From: Pseudomonas sp. MYb185
GTDB lineage: Bacteria; Pseudomonadota; Gammaproteobacteria; Pseudomonadales; Pseudomonadaceae
DNA: 35,553 bases
Assembly (NCBI RefSeq): GCF_002979975.1
Contig: NZ_PCQD01000021.1
Span: 1-35,553 of the forward strand
Direction of reading: 5' to 3'
Under the pieces are notes generated by a model. It was not told the DNA's origin and searched no databases. It saw nothing but the letters and a program-made list of their open reading frames with translations. Each line of letters opens with the position of its first letter. The stretch's first letter is position 1. Below are positions 34,427-35,553 of this stretch, piece after piece. The position numbers were made by a program, and so were the translations under genes.

Positions 34427-35149
34427 ATGCGCTGTCTGTTCATCTCGGACTTGCATCTGGAAACAGGACGCCCGGATATCACCCGGGCGTTCCTGCATTG
34501 CCTGGAAACCCGCGCTCGGGATGCCGAGGCGCTGTATATTCTGGGAGACTTCTTTGAAGTGTGGCTGGGGGACGACAACCCTGACCCACTCGCCGACCAG
34601 GTAAGCGACGCCCTGCTGCAGTTGTCACGGGCCGGCGTACCTATCTACCTGATGCACGGCAACCGCGATTTTCTCATCGGCCGGGACTTCTGCCGCCGCT
34701 CCGGCTGCACCCTGCTGAACGACCCCACTATCATCGAACTCAACGGCGAACGTGTGCTGTTGATGCACGGTGACAGCCTGTGCATCGATGACACCGAATA
34801 CATGCGCATGCGCCGCTGGCTGCGCAACCCGCTGAGCCTGTTCATCCTGCGCCATCTGCCACTGAAGACCCGCCACAGGATCGGGCGCAAACTGCGCAAC
34901 GAAAGCCAGACCCGCACCCGATACAAGGCGCTGGATATCACCGACGTCAACGACGGCGAAGTGGTGCGGATGATGCGTTCACACCGCGTAACGACCCTGA
35001 TCCACGGTCATACCCACCGCCCTGCCATTCACCCGCTTGAGATCGACGGTCAGCCGGTGCAACGGATCGTGCTGGGTGATTGGGATGAGAGTGGCTGGGT
35101 GCTTGAGGTGGATGAGGATGGTTATCGGTTGGAGAGCTTTGCGCTCTGA
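34427..35149 (+). CDS. lpxH: UDP-2,3-diacylglucosamine hydrolase
   Basis: A 240-residue peripheral membrane metallophosphoesterase cleaving UDP-2,3-diacylglucosamine to lipid X and UMP in lipid A synthesis. The di-manganese ligands are visible at the family positions: D8 and H10 (SDLHLE), D41 (LGDFFEVW), N79 (GNRD), H114 (MHGD), and H195 and H197 (HGHTHRP). Length is normal. It probably shares a transcript with ppiB. Confidence 0.97.
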   Translation: MRCLFISDLHLETGRPDITRAFLHCLETRARDAEALYILGDFFEVWLGDDNPDPLADQVSDALLQLSRAGVPIYLMHGNRDFLIGRDFCRRSGCTLLNDPTIIELNGERVLLMHGDSLCIDDTEYMRMRRWLRNPLSLFILRHLPLKTRHRIGRKLRNESQTRTRYKALDITDVNDGEVVRMMRSHRVTTLIHGHTHRPAIHPLEIDGQPVQRIVLGDWDESGWVLEVDEDGYRLESFAL

Positions 35150-35162
35150 TCGGCCGCCCCCC

Positions 35163-35200
35163 CCCTCTCCCTAGCCCTCTCCCGCGAGGGGAGAGGGAGC
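35163..35200. repeat. REP-like palindromic repeat, copy 1
   Basis: This 38-base element contains the palindromic core CCCTCTCCCGCGAGGGGAGAGGG and begins CCCTCTCCCTAGC. It lies 13 bases after the lpxH stop. Copy 2 at 35297-35334 is its reverse complement at 37 of 38 positions. Confidence 0.85.
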
Positions 35201-35296
35201 TTGTTTGTACTCGCAGAACTGTTTGCCGTATTTCTGACATCTCGATCTTCTGAAGAGCTATCAGGGGAAAGAAGTTCGTATTCGCCAGCACGGTCT

Positions 35297-35334
35297 GCTC
35301 CCTCTCCCCTCGCGGGAGAGGGCTGGGGAGAGGG
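35297..35334. repeat. REP-like palindromic repeat, copy 2 (inverted)
   Basis: This is the inverted copy of 35163-35200, with one mismatch (CCAGC in place of CTAGC when read in the same sense). The 96 bases between the copies show no gene. The pair has the layout of a REP doublet (REPIN-like) placed between two convergent genes, lpxH and etfA. Confidence 0.85.
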
Positions 35335-35351
35335 GGAACCTACAAGCACCC

Positions 35352-35397
35352 CAACAACAAAACCCCCAACTCTTGCGAGTCGGGGGTTCCGTTGTTG
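35352..35397 (-). terminator. Rho-independent terminator of etfA
   Basis: On the minus strand, AACCCCCGACTC and GAGTTGGGGGTT pair around a GCAA loop with one mismatch, extended by CAACAAC/GTTGTTG arms. The core stem is followed by TTGTTGTTG. It begins 15 bases after the etfA stop codon. Confidence 0.88.
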
Positions 35398-35411
35398 CCA
35401 GCAGTCAGGCT

Positions 35412-35553
35412 ATTACAGCTTGCCAGCCAGCTCCGGCACCGCCTCGAACAGGTCAGCCACCAGACCGTAGTCGGCTACCTGGAAGATCGGCGCTTCCTCG
35501 TCCTTGTTGATCGCAACAATGACCTTGGAGTCCTTCATACCCGCCAGATGCTG
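35412..35553 (-). CDS. etfA: Electron transfer flavoprotein alpha subunit, C-terminal end (partial)
   Basis: The last 46 residues read on the minus strand as [45 protein letters not shown] and TAA. This is the highly conserved FAD-binding C-terminus of EtfA (the AGMKDS, AINKDPEAPIF and ADYGIVGDLF blocks). EtfA with EtfB carries electrons from acyl-CoA dehydrogenases to the ETF-quinone oxidoreductase. The 5' part and presumably etfB lie beyond the window. Confidence 0.95.

Overview
The window looks like chromosomal DNA of a gammaproteobacterium of the Pseudomonas/Halopseudomonas type. The protein sequences, the three-subunit PntAA-PntAB-PntB transhydrogenase and the glnS-cysS / ppiB-lpxH neighbourhood all fit Pseudomonadaceae. 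Genus is an inference; no rRNA or tRNA is present. The DNA is GC-rich, with AT-rich islands only at promoters.

Positions 1-8900 are an accessory iron region. The left edge holds a short remnant of ppsR (PEP synthase regulatory kinase) that runs into unrelated sequence. Then come two tandem, paralogous TonB-dependent receptors, each with a Fur-box-like sequence upstream. Four tightly spaced genes follow: a PepSY-type membrane protein, a DUF2271 periplasmic protein, a DUF4198 periplasmic protein whose predicted mature N-terminus is histidine, and a membrane-anchored flavodoxin/FAD/NAD(P)H reductase. I read this as uptake of a ferric chelate followed by reductive iron release in the periplasm. 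A tiny Pmp3/UPF0057 membrane protein ends the region.

Positions 8870-12861 (minus strand) carry c-di-GMP signalling genes. A periplasmic sugar-binding-like protein is translationally coupled (ATGA) to a membrane diguanylate cyclase. A second, independent GGDEF protein with a multi-pass membrane sensor lies beside it.

Positions 12951-19728 (minus strand) are a complete SUF iron-sulfur cluster operon in the order iscR-sufB-sufC-sufD-sufS-sufA-like-sufT-sufE. It is read from a strong sigma70-like promoter overlapped by a near-consensus type 1 IscR box, so the operon probably senses Fe-S status through its own first gene.

Positions 19906-24167 contain an aldehyde dehydrogenase, leuA (2-isopropylmalate synthase) and a divergent AraC regulator. 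The leuA leader encodes an unlisted 25-residue leucine-rich peptide followed by mutually exclusive RNA helices, a ribosome-mediated attenuation arrangement.

Positions 24381-35553 are mostly housekeeping genes: an AsmA-family protein convergent with pntAA-pntAB-pntB, an AEC-family transporter, cysS and glnS (overlapping by one base), divergent ppiB-lpxH, an inverted pair of 38-base REP-like repeats, and the 3' end of etfA with its terminator.
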